From Sedimentisphaerales bacterium (GTDB lineage Bacteria > Planctomycetota > Phycisphaerae > Sedimentisphaerales > SM23-30): a stretch of 6,125 nucleotides of DNA. The stretch lies in the NCBI GenBank assembly GCA_030636065.1, contig DAOVXR010000117.1, positions 1-6,125 on the forward strand, read 5' to 3'. Position 1 is the stretch's first letter. Every line of letters begins with the position of its first letter. This document shows, in pieces, positions 5,839 to 6,125 of the stretch. Position numbers and translations under genes: made by a program. The notes under the pieces are model-generated. The model had not been told where the DNA came from. It ran no database searches and saw only the letters and a list, made by a program, of their open reading frames with translations.

Positions 5839-6125
5839 ATGGACCTGGCAACACTGATAGGTATATTTATGGGCATGAGCCTGGTAGGCTATGCCATTTT
5901 TATCGGAGCAGGAGGTGAACGTGGGGCCTTTGTCGGTCCCTTATCGATGCTGATTGTCAGCGGAGGTTCCATAGCCGCTGTTTTGACCAGATTTCCTTTG
6001 GCAAACTTTCTTCGAACGGGAAAGGTCTTGAGCAAGGCTTTTTTGCATAAGGAGCAATCATGCCAGAAGCTCATTGCCGACCTGGTCAGCTATGCTGAGA
6101 TTGCTCGTCGTGACGGTATTCTTTC
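5839..6125 (+). CDS. motA: Flagellar motor stator protein MotA, N-terminal part
   Basis: MotA forms, with MotB, the inner-membrane ion channel that drives flagellar rotation. The first 95 residues are in the window and the frame is open to the right edge. MDLATLIGIFMGMSLVGYAI begins the first membrane helix (about 3-23), followed by a short loop with GERGAFVG and a second helix around LSMLIVSGGSIAAVLTRFP (36-53). FPLANFLRTGKVLSKAFLHK leads into the cytoplasmic domain, and LVSYAEIARRDGIL (82-95) matches the conserved start of that domain, including the Arg region that contacts the rotor protein FliG. The family's 'MD.AT.IG' start confirms the ATG at 5839. motB would be expected next, beyond the window. 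Confidence 0.95.
   Translation, partial: MDLATLIGIFMGMSLVGYAIFIGAGGERGAFVGPLSMLIVSGGSIAAVLTRFPLANFLRTGKVLSKAFLHKEQSCQKLIADLVSYAEIARRDGIL

Overview
The window is part of a flagellar operon with all genes on the + strand. In order: the 3' end of a MotE/YlxF-like gene (1-209), fliK (307-1887), flgD (1944-2729, GTG start), flgE (3074-4798), a small flbD/swrD-type gene (5530-5721), and the 5' end of motA (from 5839, cut by the right edge). This order matches the hook-to-stator part of the fla/che operon of Bacillus subtilis (ylxF, fliK, flgD, flgE, swrD) and similar clusters in several deep-branching phyla. Together the genes assemble the hook (FlgD scaffold, FlgE subunit), set its length (FliK) and supply the motor stator (MotA, with FlbD/SwrD-like and MotE-like helpers). 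No gene is evident on the - strand.

The unusual part is the spacers. Three of the five carry purine-rich simple repeats and small palindromic repeats, on the strand that is transcribed with the operon. Spacer 1 (210-306) is an 8-bp tandem array that begins inside the stop codon of the upstream gene and ends 8 bases before fliK. Spacer 2 (2730-3073) holds a 7-bp array of 13 units followed by three small hairpins. Spacer 3 (4799-5529, 731 bp, no credible gene) holds a composite repeat of about 120 bp present twice, a GC-rich palindrome, two copies of a long-stem hairpin whose differences preserve base pairing, and an A/G-rich filler. The spacers share short repeat words, so they seem to have been seeded from one pool of interspersed repeats. 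The fliK-flgD and flbD-motA spacers are clean.

Organism: a Gram-negative-type, medium-GC, motile bacterium. The mix of small palindromes with simple purine repeats recalls environmental genomes of Zixibacteria, Planctomycetes and some Deltaproteobacteria. That is recollection, not a search result, and the phylum is not settled here. I see no defence system, CRISPR array, transposase, tRNA or rRNA. The genes are ordinary; the points worth checking are the repeat spacers, the paired hairpins at 5032-5165, and a FlgD whose C-terminal half looks like three tandem Tudor/SH3-like modules.
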